Shown piece by piece: positions 11,420 to 19,396 of a stretch of DNA of 40,288 nucleotides. Made by a program: the position numbers and the translations under genes. Every line of letters starts with the position of its first letter. Position 1 is the stretch's first letter. A model generated the notes under the pieces. That model had not been told where the DNA came from, did no database searches, and saw only the letters and a list, made by a program, of their open reading frames with translations. Location of the stretch: the NCBI GenBank assembly GCA_946886565.1, contig CAMPIX010000020.1, positions 1 through 40,288 of the forward strand, given 5' to 3'. Origin of the DNA: an uncultured Altererythrobacter sp. Its GTDB lineage: Bacteria > Pseudomonadota > Alphaproteobacteria > Sphingomonadales > Sphingomonadaceae.

Positions 11420-12303
11420 AGGATCGACCAGTCGCCGCTCACCAGCCGCGCGGCGAGGCGGAAACCTGCGCGGCGATAAGCGGCGCGCACGCGCGGCTCC
11501 TGCGTCTCGAGCAGACCGGCGAGAAGGAGGTGCCCGCCCGGGGCGACCGCGCGCGCGAAATCGGGCGCGAGCTCGACCAGCGGACCGGCGAGGATGTTGG
11601 CGATCAGCAGGTCGTAAGGCCCGCGCGCGCGCAGCAACGGATGCGCCATGCCGTCGGCGATCACCATCGCCAGTTCGCCCGCGCGTGCGCCGAGCGTTAT
11701 GCCGTTCGCCGCCGCGTTGTCCGCGACCACGCCCGCGCAGGCCGGGTCGATGTCGCTCGCGGTGGCGAGCGCGCGCGGCCAGAGTGCGAGCGCGGCGAAG
11801 GCGAGCAGCCCGGTGCCGGTGCCGATATCGGCCAGATTGCGGGCGATCACACCGCGCCGCTTCATCGCGTCGAGCATCGCGAGGCATCCCGCGGTGGTCG
11901 CGTGCTGGCCGGTGCCGAACGCCTGGCTGGCGGGGATGGCGAAATCGACCACACCCGGCTCGCGGCTGGGGGCGTGCTCGGGCGTGCGGACATGGAAGCA
12001 GCCAGCGCGGATCGGCTCGACGCCATGCTGGCTCTCGGTCACCCAGTCGGTGTCGGGCAGCTCTTCGGCGATCAGCCCGGGCGCGTCATCCATGAACAAT
12101 GCCTCGACCATCGCGCGATCGGCCCGGGTCGGCTTGCGCGGGAAATAGACGTCGAGCCGCCAGTCGTCCGGCCGGTCGTCGGCGAGTTCGAACCCGGCCA
12201 GCCCCAACTCGTAATCCCACCCGGCGGCATCCTCCTGCGCCACGAGCGCCGCCTGAATCGACGCCTTGTCGGCGAACGCGGTGAGCTTCCAGCTATCCGG
12301 CAT
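11392..12303 (-). CDS. prmA: Ribosomal protein L11 methyltransferase
   Basis: SAM-dependent methyltransferase that trimethylates lysines and the N-terminus of ribosomal protein L11. The 303-residue protein has the diagnostic segment PASQAFGTGQHATTAGCL around 123-140, the SAM motif DIGTGTGLLAFAALAL, the DIDPACAGVVADNAAANG segment, and catalytic-region motif LIANILAGPLVELAP. The N-terminal substrate-recognition domain (residues 1-90) is divergent, as is common in alphaproteobacteria. Length is normal. The 3' end overlaps the probable start of the DUF2459 gene, so the two are likely co-transcribed. The start ATG at 12303 lies just outside the GIY-YIG repeat cassette, which therefore sits directly in its upstream region. 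Confidence 0.95.
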   Translation of the reverse strand: MPDSWKLTAFADKASIQAALVAQEDAAGWDYELGLAGFELADDRPDDWRLDVYFPRKPTRADRAMVEALFMDDAPGLIAEELPDTDWVTESQHGVEPIRAGCFHVRTPEHAPSREPGVVDFAIPASQAFGTGQHATTAGCLAMLDAMKRRGVIARNLADIGTGTGLLAFAALALWPRALATASDIDPACAGVVADNAAANGITLGARAGELAMVIADGMAHPLLRARGPYDLLIANILAGPLVELAPDFARAVAPGGHLLLAGLLETQEPRVRAAYRRAGFRLAARLVSGDWSILWLRRRTTA

Positions 12304-12314
12304 GATTTACCACA

Positions 12315-12697
12315 CCCGTCATCCCCGCGAAGGCGGGGTTCCAGCTTTCCCTCTAGAGCGAGACGAGATCGTCATAGCGATCCTCCCAATCGGGGTTTTG
12401 CTCTTCGATCAAGCGGATTTTCCAGTCCCTGTTCCACTTCTTGAGCCGCTTTTCGCGCACAATGGCATCCTCGATCGCCTCGAAGTGTTCGGCATGCACG
12501 AGACGGGCACACCGGTGCCTTCCTGCGAATTGCGAGCCGCGGCCGGTCTTGTGCTGCACGATCCGGTGCGGAAGCGAGGCCGTGACGCCGATGTAGGTGG
12601 TGCCGCGATATCGGTTTGCAAGGTTGTAGACCCAGCCGCCTTTGGTCATGCCTAGCGCCCGAAGAAGCTGGATCCCCGCCTGCGCGGGGATGACGGG
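12315..12697. mobile_element. GIY-YIG gene cassette bounded by 33-bp inverted repeats
   Basis: The arms at 12315-12347 and 12665-12697 are inverted copies, identical at 31 of 33 positions. Each starts CCCGTCATCCCCGCG and ends CAGCTT at the inner side. Each arm itself holds a small hairpin of the CCCCGC...GCGGGG type, as in REP sequences. The only gene between them codes for a GIY-YIG nuclease-fold protein, so the unit is about 383 bases long. No target-site duplication was obvious. The same unit, more degenerate, brackets 10448-10725. Mobility is inference from the architecture. Confidence 0.7.
12353..12649 (-). CDS. GIY-YIG nuclease superfamily protein (UvrC-like stand-alone domain)
   Basis: The 98-residue protein is a single GIY-YIG domain of the COG2827/YhbQ-like type. 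Visible motifs are WVYNLA for the first half (Tyr8), TYIGVT for YIG (residues 18-23), Arg29 in HRIVQHK, and the C-terminal block EDAIVREKRLKKWNRDWK with the conserved metal-binding Glu. It ends NPDWEDRYDDLVSL, as family members do. Such stand-alone domains are predicted nucleases; the activity of this one is unproven. The gene fills the interior of a 33-bp inverted-repeat cassette, leaving only 5 and 15 bases to the arms. That suggests the protein may recognise or cut the repeat, a proposal from context only. Initiation at ATG 12649 gives the normal family length. Confidence 0.9.
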   Translation of the reverse strand: MTKGGWVYNLANRYRGTTYIGVTASLPHRIVQHKTGRGSQFAGRHRCARLVHAEHFEAIEDAIVREKRLKKWNRDWKIRLIEEQNPDWEDRYDDLVSL

Positions 12698-12718
12698 AGA
12701 GGGGTGGCGAACCGGCGG

Positions 12719-13429
12719 CTACCGCACATAGCTCGCCCCATTCGCGTCGATCGTCGCGCCGGTCATGCTTTCGGGGGCGTCGAGCGCGCAGAACACGGCG
12801 ATGGTGGCGATCTCCTCGGGCTCGGCAACGCGGCCGAGCGGGATGTCGGCGAGCAGGCCTGGGCCGCCGCGGCTGGCGAGATAATCGCCCGCCATCGCGG
12901 TGTCGGTGAAGCCGGGCGTGATCGCGAAGCTGCCGATGCCGTCCTTGGCGTAGGCGCGCGCGATCGTCTTGTGCAGCGCGAGCATGCCGCCCTTGGCCGC
13001 GGCGTAGTGCCAGTGCGCGGGCGAATCGCCGCGGTGGCCCGCGCGGCTGGCGACGTGGACGATTCGGCCCGATACGCCGCGCTCGAGCCAGTGTCGCACC
13101 GCAAAGCGCGACAGCTGCGCGGCGGAGGTGAGGTTGATCCGCAGCGTGTCCTCCCACGCGTCGAGCCACTCGATGTCGGAGCGGTCGAGCGGATTCGCCT
13201 CGAACAGCCCGGCGTTGTTGACCAGCACGTCGATTGAGCCGCCGGCGCGCGCCAGCGCCTCCTCCCACAGCAGCTGCGGCGCGGTGGGTTCTGCGAGGTC
13301 GGCCCCGATGGTCTGCGCATCGTGCGCGGCGCTGCCGTGGCCGATCACGCGAACGCTTCGCGCTTCGAGCTGTTCGCGGATCGCGGCGCCGATGCCGCGG
13401 CTCGAGCCGGTGACGAGGATGCATGCCAT
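12719..13429 (-). CDS. Short-chain dehydrogenase/reductase
   Basis: The 236-residue product is a classical SDR: cofactor motif VTGSSRGIGAAI at residues 6-17, LVNNAG near 84, catalytic Ser in HVASRAG, Tyr and Lys in HYAAAKGG, and a C-terminal TIDANGASYV. The closest general type is FabG-like 3-oxoacyl-reductase or glucose-dehydrogenase-like SDRs, but the substrate cannot be stated. It lacks an obvious acidic residue for strict NAD+ selection near strand 2 (VRVIGHGS), which leans towards NADP(H). It is divergent from sdhC across 106 bases. The last bases lie close to the right arm of the GIY-YIG cassette, so the cassette may have inserted just beyond its stop codon. Confidence 0.88.
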   Translation of the reverse strand: MACILVTGSSRGIGAAIREQLEARSVRVIGHGSAAHDAQTIGADLAEPTAPQLLWEEALARAGGSIDVLVNNAGLFEANPLDRSDIEWLDAWEDTLRINLTSAAQLSRFAVRHWLERGVSGRIVHVASRAGHRGDSPAHWHYAAAKGGMLALHKTIARAYAKDGIGSFAITPGFTDTAMAGDYLASRGGPGLLADIPLGRVAEPEEIATIAVFCALDAPESMTGATIDANGASYVR

Positions 13430-13481
13430 GCACCGCCTATCCGAAACTTTGCGCGCGAAGTCGAGGCTGCGCGCCTTGTCT

Positions 13482-13496
13482 CGCAATCTCATTGCG
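13482..13496. promoter_or_regulatory. Palindrome upstream of the sdh operon
   Basis: CGCAAT CTC ATTGCG is a perfect 6+6 inverted repeat with a 3-base spacer. It lies 39 bases upstream of the sdhC start and 52 bases upstream of the divergent SDR start. It could be an operator for either or both directions. The binding protein is unknown. Confidence 0.35.
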
Positions 13497-13535
13497 CTAA
13501 GGGAGGCGCACGCAATTACCGAACGGACGTCCACC

Positions 13536-13916
13536 ATGGCCGAAAGACCGCTCTCACCGCATCTCAGCATCTGGAAATGGGGGCCGCACATGCTGGTCTC
13601 GATCCTCCACCGCGTCACCGGCGACGGGATGGCGATCGTGGGACTGGGCGTGCTGCTGTGGTGGCTCGGCGCGCTGGCGAGCGGGCCGGCGGCTTACGAG
13701 ACCTTCGCCGGGTGGATGACGAGCCCGCTCGGCTATGTCGTGCTGGTCGGCCTGTCGTGGGCGTTCTTCAATCACATGACCTCGGGCCTGCGGCACTTCG
13801 TGCTCGACATCGGCGCGGGGTACGAGCTCGACACTAACAAGCGCTGGGCGGTCGCCGTGCCGGTGATCGGCATCGCGCTGACGGCGGCATTCTGGGCCGC
13901 GATCCTGCTTCGCTGA
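13536..13916 (+). CDS. sdhC: Succinate dehydrogenase cytochrome b556 subunit
   Basis: Membrane anchor of complex II, holding heme b and the ubiquinone site with SdhD. The 126 residues start with the family signature RPLSPHLSIWKW, followed by SILHRVTGDG, and have three hydrophobic helices (about residues 30-50, 67-90, 104-125). NHMTSGLRHFVLDIG carries the heme-ligand His. The length is typical. Start ATG at 13536 agrees with the family N-terminus. It is the first gene of sdhC-sdhD-sdhA with an 11-base gap to sdhD. Only a weak GGAC-type ribosome-binding site is visible. Confidence 0.95.
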   Translation: MAERPLSPHLSIWKWGPHMLVSILHRVTGDGMAIVGLGVLLWWLGALASGPAAYETFAGWMTSPLGYVVLVGLSWAFFNHMTSGLRHFVLDIGAGYELDTNKRWAVAVPVIGIALTAAFWAAILLR

Positions 13917-13927
13917 GGAATTCGACT

Positions 13928-14314
13928 ATGGGTAACGGAACCTCGATCGGCCGCGTGCGGGGGCTCGGTTCGGCGCACGAAGGCGTGCACCACTGGCTGC
14001 TCCAGCGCTTCACCGCGATCGGCAATCTCGTCCTCGTGCTGTGGCTGGTGGGTTCGATCGTGCTGCTGCCCGATCTCTCGTACGAGACGGTGACGGGTTA
14101 CCTTCAGAACCCGCTCGCGGCGACGGCGATGGCGCTGCTGATCGTCAGCCCGTTCTGGCATGCGCGGCTCGGCCTGCAGGTGATGATCGAGGACTACGTC
14201 CACACCCCCGGCAACAAGTTCGCGGCGGTCGCGCTGCTCAACGTCGCAACCATTGGCGGCGCGGCCTTCGGCCTGCTCAGCGTCGCCCGCATCGCATTTG
14301 CAGGAGCCGCCTGA
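13928..14314 (+). CDS. sdhD: Succinate dehydrogenase hydrophobic membrane anchor subunit
   Basis: Second membrane anchor of complex II. The 128 residues show [20 protein letters not shown] at the N-terminus and three membrane helices. [19 protein letters not shown] supplies the conserved His near heme b and the Asp-Tyr pair near the quinone pocket. Length and order are typical. The stop codon overlaps the sdhA start as TGATG (1-base overlap), which suggests coupled translation. Confidence 0.94.
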   Translation: MGNGTSIGRVRGLGSAHEGVHHWLLQRFTAIGNLVLVLWLVGSIVLLPDLSYETVTGYLQNPLAATAMALLIVSPFWHARLGLQVMIEDYVHTPGNKFAAVALLNVATIGGAAFGLLSVARIAFAGAA

Positions 14315-16176
14315 TGGGCAACCCGGCACCCAAGACCGCCAGCAACAACCAGCCGAATCGGAAGGCCGGGCAGAACCCTGCCTATCCGATCGTCGACCAT
14401 ACGTACGACGTGGTCGTGGTCGGCGCCGGCGGCTCCGGCCTGCGCGCGACGATGGGCGCGGCCGAGGCCGGGCTCAAGACCGCGTGCATCACCAAGGTTT
14501 TCCCCACGCGCAGCCACACCGTCGCCGCACAGGGCGGGATTGCGGCGAGCCTCGGCAACAACACGCCCGATCACTGGTCGTGGCATATGTACGACACCGT
14601 CAAGGGCTCCGACTGGCTCGGCGATCAGGACGCGATCGAATACATGGTGCGCGAGGCGCCGCAGGCGGTTTACGAGCTCGAGCACGCCGGCGTGCCGTTT
14701 TCGCGCAACGAGAACGGCACGATCTACCAGCGCCCGTTCGGCGGCCACATGCAGAACATGGGCGACGGCCCGCCGGTGCAGCGCACTTGCGCCGCCGCCG
14801 ACCGCACCGGCCACGCGATGCTCCACGCGCTCTACCAGCAGAGCCTGAAGTACGACGCGGACTTCTTCATCGAATACTTCGCACTCGACCTCATCATGGA
14901 AAACGGTGTGTGCCGCGGCGTGATGGCGATGTGCCTCGACGACGGGACGATCCATCGCTTCCGCGCCAAGGCGGTGGTGCTCGCGACCGGCGGCTACGGC
15001 CGCTGCTACTACACCGCGACGAGCGCCCACACCTGCACCGGCGACGGCGGCGGCATGGTGCTGCGCGCGGGGTTGCCGCTGCAGGACATGGAATTCGTCC
15101 AGTTCCACCCGACCGGCATCTACGGCGCGGGCGTGCTCATCACGGAAGGCGCGCGCGGCGAGGGCGGCTACCTGACCAATTCCGAGGGCGAGCGCTTCAT
15201 GGAGCGCTACGCTCCGAGCGCGAAGGACCTCGCCAGCCGCGACGTCGTCAGCCGCTCGATGGCGCTGGAAATGCGCGAGGGGCGGGGAGTGGGGCCGGAG
15301 AAGGACCACATTTTCCTCCACCTCGACCATATCGATCCCAAGGTGCTCGCCGACCGGCTGCCCGGGATCACCGAGAGCGGCAAGATCTTTGCCGGCGTCG
15401 ACCTGACGCGCCAGCCGCTGCCGGTGACCCCGACCGTGCACTACAACATGGGCGGTATCCCGTGTAATTATCATGGCGAGGTCGTGACCATTGGCGCCGA
15501 TGGCAACCCGGAAACGGTCGTCCCCGGCCTGTTCGCGGTGGGCGAGGCGGCCTGCGTCTCGGTCCACGGCGCAAACCGGCTCGGCTCGAACTCGCTGATC
15601 GACCTGGTGGTGTTCGGCCGCGCGACCGGCCATCGCCTGAAGGAAATCGTCAAGCCCGGCACCAGCCATGCCGAGCTTCCCGCCGACAGCGCCGACCTCG
15701 CGCTCACCCGGCTCGATCATTTCCGTAACGCCAGCGGCGGTTCGCCCACCGCGGCGATCCGTGCGGAGATGCAGAAGGGCATGCAGAAGCACGCCGCGGT
15801 GTTCCGCGACAGCAAACTGCTCTCCGAAGGCGTCGAACTGCTGCGGCAGACGAACAAGCGGATGGAGGACATCCACGTCACCGACCGCTCGCTGATCTGG
15901 AACAGCGATCTGATAGAAACGCTGGAACTCGACAACCTTATGGCGCAGGCGAACGTCACCATCGCCTCGGCCGAGAACCGCAAGGAAAGCCGCGGCGCGC
16001 ATGCGCACGAGGACTTCCCCGAGCGCGACGACGCCAACTGGATGAAGCACACCGCGGTCTGGTTCGAAGGCTGGGGCGGCAACGGCGGCGCGGTAAAGAT
16101 CGACTACCGCCCGGTGCACGAATACACGCTGACCGACGATGTGGAGTACATCAAGCCGAAGAAGCGGGTTTATTGA
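14314..16176 (+). CDS. sdhA: Succinate dehydrogenase flavoprotein subunit
   Basis: Catalytic subunit of complex II, oxidising succinate to fumarate and passing electrons through covalent FAD to SdhB. The 620 residues include FAD-binding GAGGSG (37-42), the covalent flavin His68 in [11 protein letters not shown], the substrate region [32 protein letters not shown], and the C-terminal [14 protein letters not shown]. Length is slightly above 600 because of a polar N-terminal extension ([13 protein letters not shown]), which starts at the ATG overlapping the sdhD stop. The usual next gene, sdhB, is absent: an A+T-richer orphan gene begins 13 bases after the stop. SdhB must therefore be encoded elsewhere. 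Confidence 0.97.
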   Translation: MGNPAPKTASNNQPNRKAGQNPAYPIVDHTYDVVVVGAGGSGLRATMGAAEAGLKTACITKVFPTRSHTVAAQGGIAASLGNNTPDHWSWHMYDTVKGSDWLGDQDAIEYMVREAPQAVYELEHAGVPFSRNENGTIYQRPFGGHMQNMGDGPPVQRTCAAADRTGHAMLHALYQQSLKYDADFFIEYFALDLIMENGVCRGVMAMCLDDGTIHRFRAKAVVLATGGYGRCYYTATSAHTCTGDGGGMVLRAGLPLQDMEFVQFHPTGIYGAGVLITEGARGEGGYLTNSEGERFMERYAPSAKDLASRDVVSRSMALEMREGRGVGPEKDHIFLHLDHIDPKVLADRLPGITESGKIFAGVDLTRQPLPVTPTVHYNMGGIPCNYHGEVVTIGADGNPETVVPGLFAVGEAACVSVHGANRLGSNSLIDLVVFGRATGHRLKEIVKPGTSHAELPADSADLALTRLDHFRNASGGSPTAAIRAEMQKGMQKHAAVFRDSKLLSEGVELLRQTNKRMEDIHVTDRSLIWNSDLIETLELDNLMAQANVTIASAENRKESRGAHAHEDFPERDDANWMKHTAVWFEGWGGNGGAVKIDYRPVHEYTLTDDVEYIKPKKRVY

Positions 16177-16189
16177 GGTGACTTATCGA

Positions 16190-16594
16190 ATGGTCCGCGT
16201 GAGTTGCGTCGCGGTCGATGAAGACGAGTGGGACGATCTGCAACTTCAACTTCTTTTGGATGATCAAGATAAAATCATACCTAAGATTTCAATGTTGGGA
16301 GTTTTCGGCACGTGGCAACGCAGGCGGGACACCAATTGGCCGTTCATTTACCAGTTGGCGCTGTCTGGCGAAGACGAATTGGATTTCGGAACATTCCCAG
16401 AGATTCTAGAGGATTCCGAGTTTGACGTTTTTGATCCTGCCAGATTCGGTCGAACAAATCTTCACGGTAAAGCTATCAAGCGAGGTGAGCTCATCACAAT
16501 CTGGGTTCACGATGACGAGATTTGCTATCGCATCAAGGCCGTCGAGACACTGATAGAGGGTGAACTCGGTAAAGCATTTGCAGAACACCTCTGA
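16190..16594 (+). CDS. Orphan hypothetical protein of lower G+C
   Basis: I do not recognise the family. From ATG at 16190 the product is 134 residues, acidic and rich in Asp, Glu and aromatic residues (VDEDEWDDLQLQLL, DTNWPFIYQLAL). There is no signal peptide, membrane helix or known catalytic motif. GAGG at 16175-16178, overlapping the sdhA stop, could serve as its ribosome-binding site; an in-frame GTG at 16178 is a less likely start. The base composition is clearly lower in G+C than in the neighbours, pointing to recent acquisition. The soluble acidic nature and position beside a toxin-antitoxin pair would fit an immunity-like protein, but that is only a guess. Confidence 0.6.
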   Translation: MVRVSCVAVDEDEWDDLQLQLLLDDQDKIIPKISMLGVFGTWQRRRDTNWPFIYQLALSGEDELDFGTFPEILEDSEFDVFDPARFGRTNLHGKAIKRGELITIWVHDDEICYRIKAVETLIEGELGKAFAEHL

Positions 16595-16652
16595 CTAGCA
16601 AATTCCTCAAGCAAAGCAAGAGGTTCCAACGAGTCCGGGCGATGTCCAAATT

Positions 16653-16943
16653 CTACTGCAACCAAGCGTCGAAGTCTGCCGCGACATGCACGACATGCAC
16701 GATCTCGATGGCATCCTCAGACACTCTATAGAATACCAGGTGCTGCCCACACCGCATTTCGCGTAGTCCGGGGCGACCGCCGACCTCGGGATAACGTAGA
16801 GGGAACTTTCGCAACGATTTGATGCGCTGCCGCAAGCGTGCGGCGTATCGGCGCGACTGCTCTACGCCCCAAGCCGATTTGGTGTATCGTGCGATCCCGC
16901 GCATCTCAGCTGACGCAGCAGCGCGGAAAATCAGCTTTCGCAC
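16653..16943 (-). CDS. parE: ParE/RelE-family toxin
   Basis: The 96-residue product has the RelE/ParE fold pattern: N-terminal FRAAASAEMRGIARYTKSAWG, Arg/Tyr-rich second helix QSRRYAARLRQRIKSL, FPLRYPEVGGRPGLREMRCGQH, and the final strands LVFYRVSEDAIEIVHVVH. ParE toxins poison gyrase whereas RelE-like ones cleave mRNA; the sequence fits ParE better, partly because the partner is ParD-like. Its start overlaps the antitoxin gene by 13 bases, the usual arrangement with antitoxin first. The length is normal, with no sign of decay. Confidence 0.88.
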   Translation of the reverse strand: MRKLIFRAAASAEMRGIARYTKSAWGVEQSRRYAARLRQRIKSLRKFPLRYPEVGGRPGLREMRCGQHLVFYRVSEDAIEIVHVVHVAADFDAWLQ

Positions 16944-17185
16944 GATTCGCGGTATTCTTCCTCGAACCAGCGGTCGACGTCGAAGTCCTCGTCGATCGGG
17001 CTTGCGAGCCCTTCATCAATCTTCTCGAGCAATTTCGAGCGGAAGGTGGCGCGCTCCTCGTGAAGTCTCAACGCGTCGCGGACCACTTCGCTCACCGAAT
17101 CGTATTCGCCCGATGTCACCTTTCCGCGCGCGTAGTCGGCGAAATGTTCGCCGAGCGCGATCGAGGTGTTCTTCTTGCTTGCCAT
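16931..17185 (-). CDS. parD: ParD-family antitoxin (CC2985 type)
   Basis: The 84-residue product has an N-terminal ribbon-helix-helix DNA-binding part (KKNTSIALGEHFADYARGKV, then GEYDSVSEVVRDALRLHEER) followed by an acidic C-terminal tail (PIDEDFDVDRWFEEEY) that should wrap the toxin. Both are typical of ParD. ParD normally represses its own operon. A 15-base inverted repeat sits 11 bases upstream of its start, between a plausible -35 and -10. There is no Shine-Dalgarno sequence before ATG 17185, and the predicted transcription start falls at or next to that ATG, so the message may be leaderless. Confidence 0.88.
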   Translation of the reverse strand: MASKKNTSIALGEHFADYARGKVTSGEYDSVSEVVRDALRLHEERATFRSKLLEKIDEGLASPIDEDFDVDRWFEEEYRESCES

Positions 17186-17191
17186 GTCGGG

Positions 17192-17220
17192 TTAATACCA
17201 AATATTGGTAACAGGCTCAA
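17192..17220 (-). promoter_or_regulatory. parDE promoter with embedded operator
   Basis: Read on the minus strand, TTGAGC (17215-17220), a 17-base spacer and TATTAA (17192-17197) match a sigma-70-type promoter at 4 of 6 positions each. Between and overlapping them, 17196-17210 contains the inverted repeat TACCAA ATA TTGGTA, a good candidate ParD operator. Binding there would block the promoter. It also lies 10 bases before the start of the divergent gene at 17220, so it may affect both. Confidence 0.55.
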
Positions 17221-18080
17221 TGCGAACTCCCGCCATTCTCGCGCTGATTGCCCTGACCTCGTGCGCTGCGGGGCCGTCCGCGCCGCCGGCCGCGCTCGGG
17301 ATCGATCCGTTCTACACGCAGTACGTCGATGCGGGCGGCATTCCGATCGTCGCCTCGGGGCGGGTTGCGGACCAGGCGCTGGTCGATGCGCGGCGAATGG
17401 TGGAGGACATGCTCGCCTATCGCCCCGATCTCGCGGCGGTGCTCGCGCGGCGGGGATATCAGGTGGCGATCCTGGGCGAGGATGAGGCGATCACCGACCT
17501 GCCGGAGAACGCGCACTGGACCAAGCCCGAGCGCGACGATCCGCGGCTGACCCGGTGCGAGCGCAAGCACTACGAGGCGCGCATCGGGAGCCTCAGCGAC
17601 CGCGACTATTGGAACGCGCGCGTACGCGGGATCGGCGGGGTCTACACGGTCGGCGCGGAGGAGGACGTGCTCGGCAAGCCCACCAGCCGTTATTACGGCG
17701 AGACGATCCTCGTCCACGAATTCGCGCACAATGTGCTCGACGCGATCCGAGTGGCCGATCCGGCGCTCTATACCGAGGTCGAAGCGGCTTACGCGCAGGC
17801 GCTCGAGGAAGGGCTCTGGCTCAACGAGTATGCCAGCACCACGGTGCAGGAATATTGGGCGGAGGGGACGCAATTCTGGTTCAACTCGAACCGGCTGGCG
17901 GTGTTCGACGGGCGGCGGATCCTGAATCACGACGACCTGGCGGCTTACGACCCCCGCCTCGCCGCAGTGCTGGTCCAGGCTTACGGTCCGCGCCATCGCC
18001 TCGCCGCCGACCCCTTCCACCGTCACCCCGCGCGCGTGCCGCCGGGGCCGATTCCCGAGAACACTGCGGAGGTGTGCTGA
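17220..18080 (+). CDS. Putative zinc-metallopeptidase-like lipoprotein
   Basis: The 286-residue product has a short signal peptide with lipobox LTSC and is probably a lipoprotein. A zinc-protease-like HEFAHN (HExxH type) is preceded by YYGETILV and followed by EYASTTVQEYWAEGTQFWF, whose Glu could be the third ligand of a gluzincin. Upstream lie DPFYTQYVDAGGIPIVAS and YRPDLAAVLARRGYQVAILG. Proteins with this plan are secreted and poorly characterised; I cannot name the substrate. The start at ATG 17220 gives the signal peptide directly; TTG at 17205 is possible but would spoil it. It is divergent from parDE and shares the short promoter region with it. Confidence 0.7.
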   Translation: MRTPAILALIALTSCAAGPSAPPAALGIDPFYTQYVDAGGIPIVASGRVADQALVDARRMVEDMLAYRPDLAAVLARRGYQVAILGEDEAITDLPENAHWTKPERDDPRLTRCERKHYEARIGSLSDRDYWNARVRGIGGVYTVGAEEDVLGKPTSRYYGETILVHEFAHNVLDAIRVADPALYTEVEAAYAQALEEGLWLNEYASTTVQEYWAEGTQFWFNSNRLAVFDGRRILNHDDLAAYDPRLAAVLVQAYGPRHRLAADPFHRHPARVPPGPIPENTAEVC

Positions 18081-18184
18081 CGGGGATTCCGCACTGGCAC
18101 GATTTCACATTTTTTAAGTTTCCGCCCCCAAGGTCCGCGCCTCGCGAATTTGAGGGAGCGCGCGCCGGGGGCGGGCGGCAAGGC

Positions 18185-19393
18185 TTGGACGTTTTCACGC
18201 TTTTCGGCGCAAACGCGATCATCCTGCTGGTCATGGCACTGGGATTCCTGGCGGCATGGGCGCGGCGACGCGAGCCGTGGTGGCCGGCCTGGATCGCAGC
18301 CAACGTGGTGATCGCCGGCTCGCTGGTGTTGCTGATCGTCATACCGGGCGAGAATGTCTTGCTGCTCGCGATTCCGAACGCGATGCTGGCGGCCGGCTTC
18401 GGCCTGCGCTGGCGTGCGGCGCGGCTGTTCACCGGATGCTCGACGGGTTGGGCGGCGATCTGGGCGCCCGTCGCGGCGGTGCTCGCCGCCTTCGCGCTAC
18501 CGGGTCTGTTCGGCGCGGGCGTGCTCTTCGCGGCGGTCAACGTGGTTCTCGGCGTGCAGGCGGCGGCGACCGCGCGGCATTTCTGGCGCGAGCGCGCGCC
18601 GGCCTCGTTCTCGAGCCACGGTCTCGTCGCGGCCTACGGCGTGATGGCGGCCTCGTTCGCGATGCGCGTGATCGAGGGGCTCGCCTTTTTCGACCGGTTC
18701 ACCACCTATTTTCCGCTCGATGGCACGTTGCCGCTGCACCTCGTCATCGGGGTGATCCACACTTCGGCGAGCGGGGCATTCGCGTTGTCGATCGCCTACG
18801 AGCGGACGGCCTCGCAGATGCGCGACGAGCGTGACAGCGCCAAGCTACAGGCGCAGAGCCTCGGACGCCTCGCCGAACGGGACGCGCTGACCGGGTTGCT
18901 CAACCGTCGTGCGATCGAACCGCGCTTTGCCGATTTGCGCAATGCCGGGTTCTGCACGCTCGCGGTGGTCGACCTGGACTATTTCAAGCGGGTCAACGAT
19001 GCTTTGGGCCACGTGCGCGGCGACGATGCCTTGCGCGCGGTGGCGGCGGCGCTCACGCCCGACGACGATTGCCTCGCCGCGCGGATGGGAGGCGAGGAAT
19101 TCGTCCTGTTGCTGCGCGGCGAAAATGCGCGCGAAAGGGTCGAGACGCGGCGTCAGGCGATTGCGCGGCGGGTCGCGGCCGACGTACCCGGCTTACCCTG
19201 CGTGGTCACCGCCAGCGTCGGACTGGTCGAGCTGCCGCGCGAGGGGCTGGTGCAAGTGAGCTTCGCCCAGCTCTACGCCGCCGCCGACCGCCTGCTTTAC
19301 GAAGCCAAGAGCGGAGGCCGCAACCGCATGGTGAGCGAACGGCTGCAACTGTTCGAGCCCGCTCCGCCGCGCCTGCGCAGCGAAGCGGCCTGA
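18185..19393 (+). CDS. Membrane diguanylate cyclase (GGDEF domain)
   Basis: Makes cyclic di-GMP from two GTP at the inner membrane. The first ~200 residues are about six hydrophobic helices of an unnamed sensor region (LFGANAIILLVMALGFLAAW is the first). A short coiled linker follows (ERTASQMRDERDSAKLQAQS), then a GGDEF domain: RDALTGLLNRRAI, VVDLDYFKRVNDALGH, and active-site GGEEF at 302-306. The position for an inhibitory RxxD site has no Arg, so product inhibition through it is unlikely. The start is TTG at 18185, with only a weak upstream AAGG; the first ATG (18233) would remove half of helix 1. An A+T-rich tract near 18110-18122 may hold the promoter. Confidence 0.85.
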   Translation: MDVFTLFGANAIILLVMALGFLAAWARRREPWWPAWIAANVVIAGSLVLLIVIPGENVLLLAIPNAMLAAGFGLRWRAARLFTGCSTGWAAIWAPVAAVLAAFALPGLFGAGVLFAAVNVVLGVQAAATARHFWRERAPASFSSHGLVAAYGVMAASFAMRVIEGLAFFDRFTTYFPLDGTLPLHLVIGVIHTSASGAFALSIAYERTASQMRDERDSAKLQAQSLGRLAERDALTGLLNRRAIEPRFADLRNAGFCTLAVVDLDYFKRVNDALGHVRGDDALRAVAAALTPDDDCLAARMGGEEFVLLLRGENARERVETRRQAIARRVAADVPGLPCVVTASVGLVELPREGLVQVSFAQLYAAADRLLYEAKSGGRNRMVSERLQLFEPAPPRLRSEAA

Positions 19394-19396
19394 TCG

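Noticed and set aside
14194..16119. 641-codon minus-strand frame opposite sdhA
   Set aside because: Antisense shadow of a clear SdhA gene with no recognisable motif.
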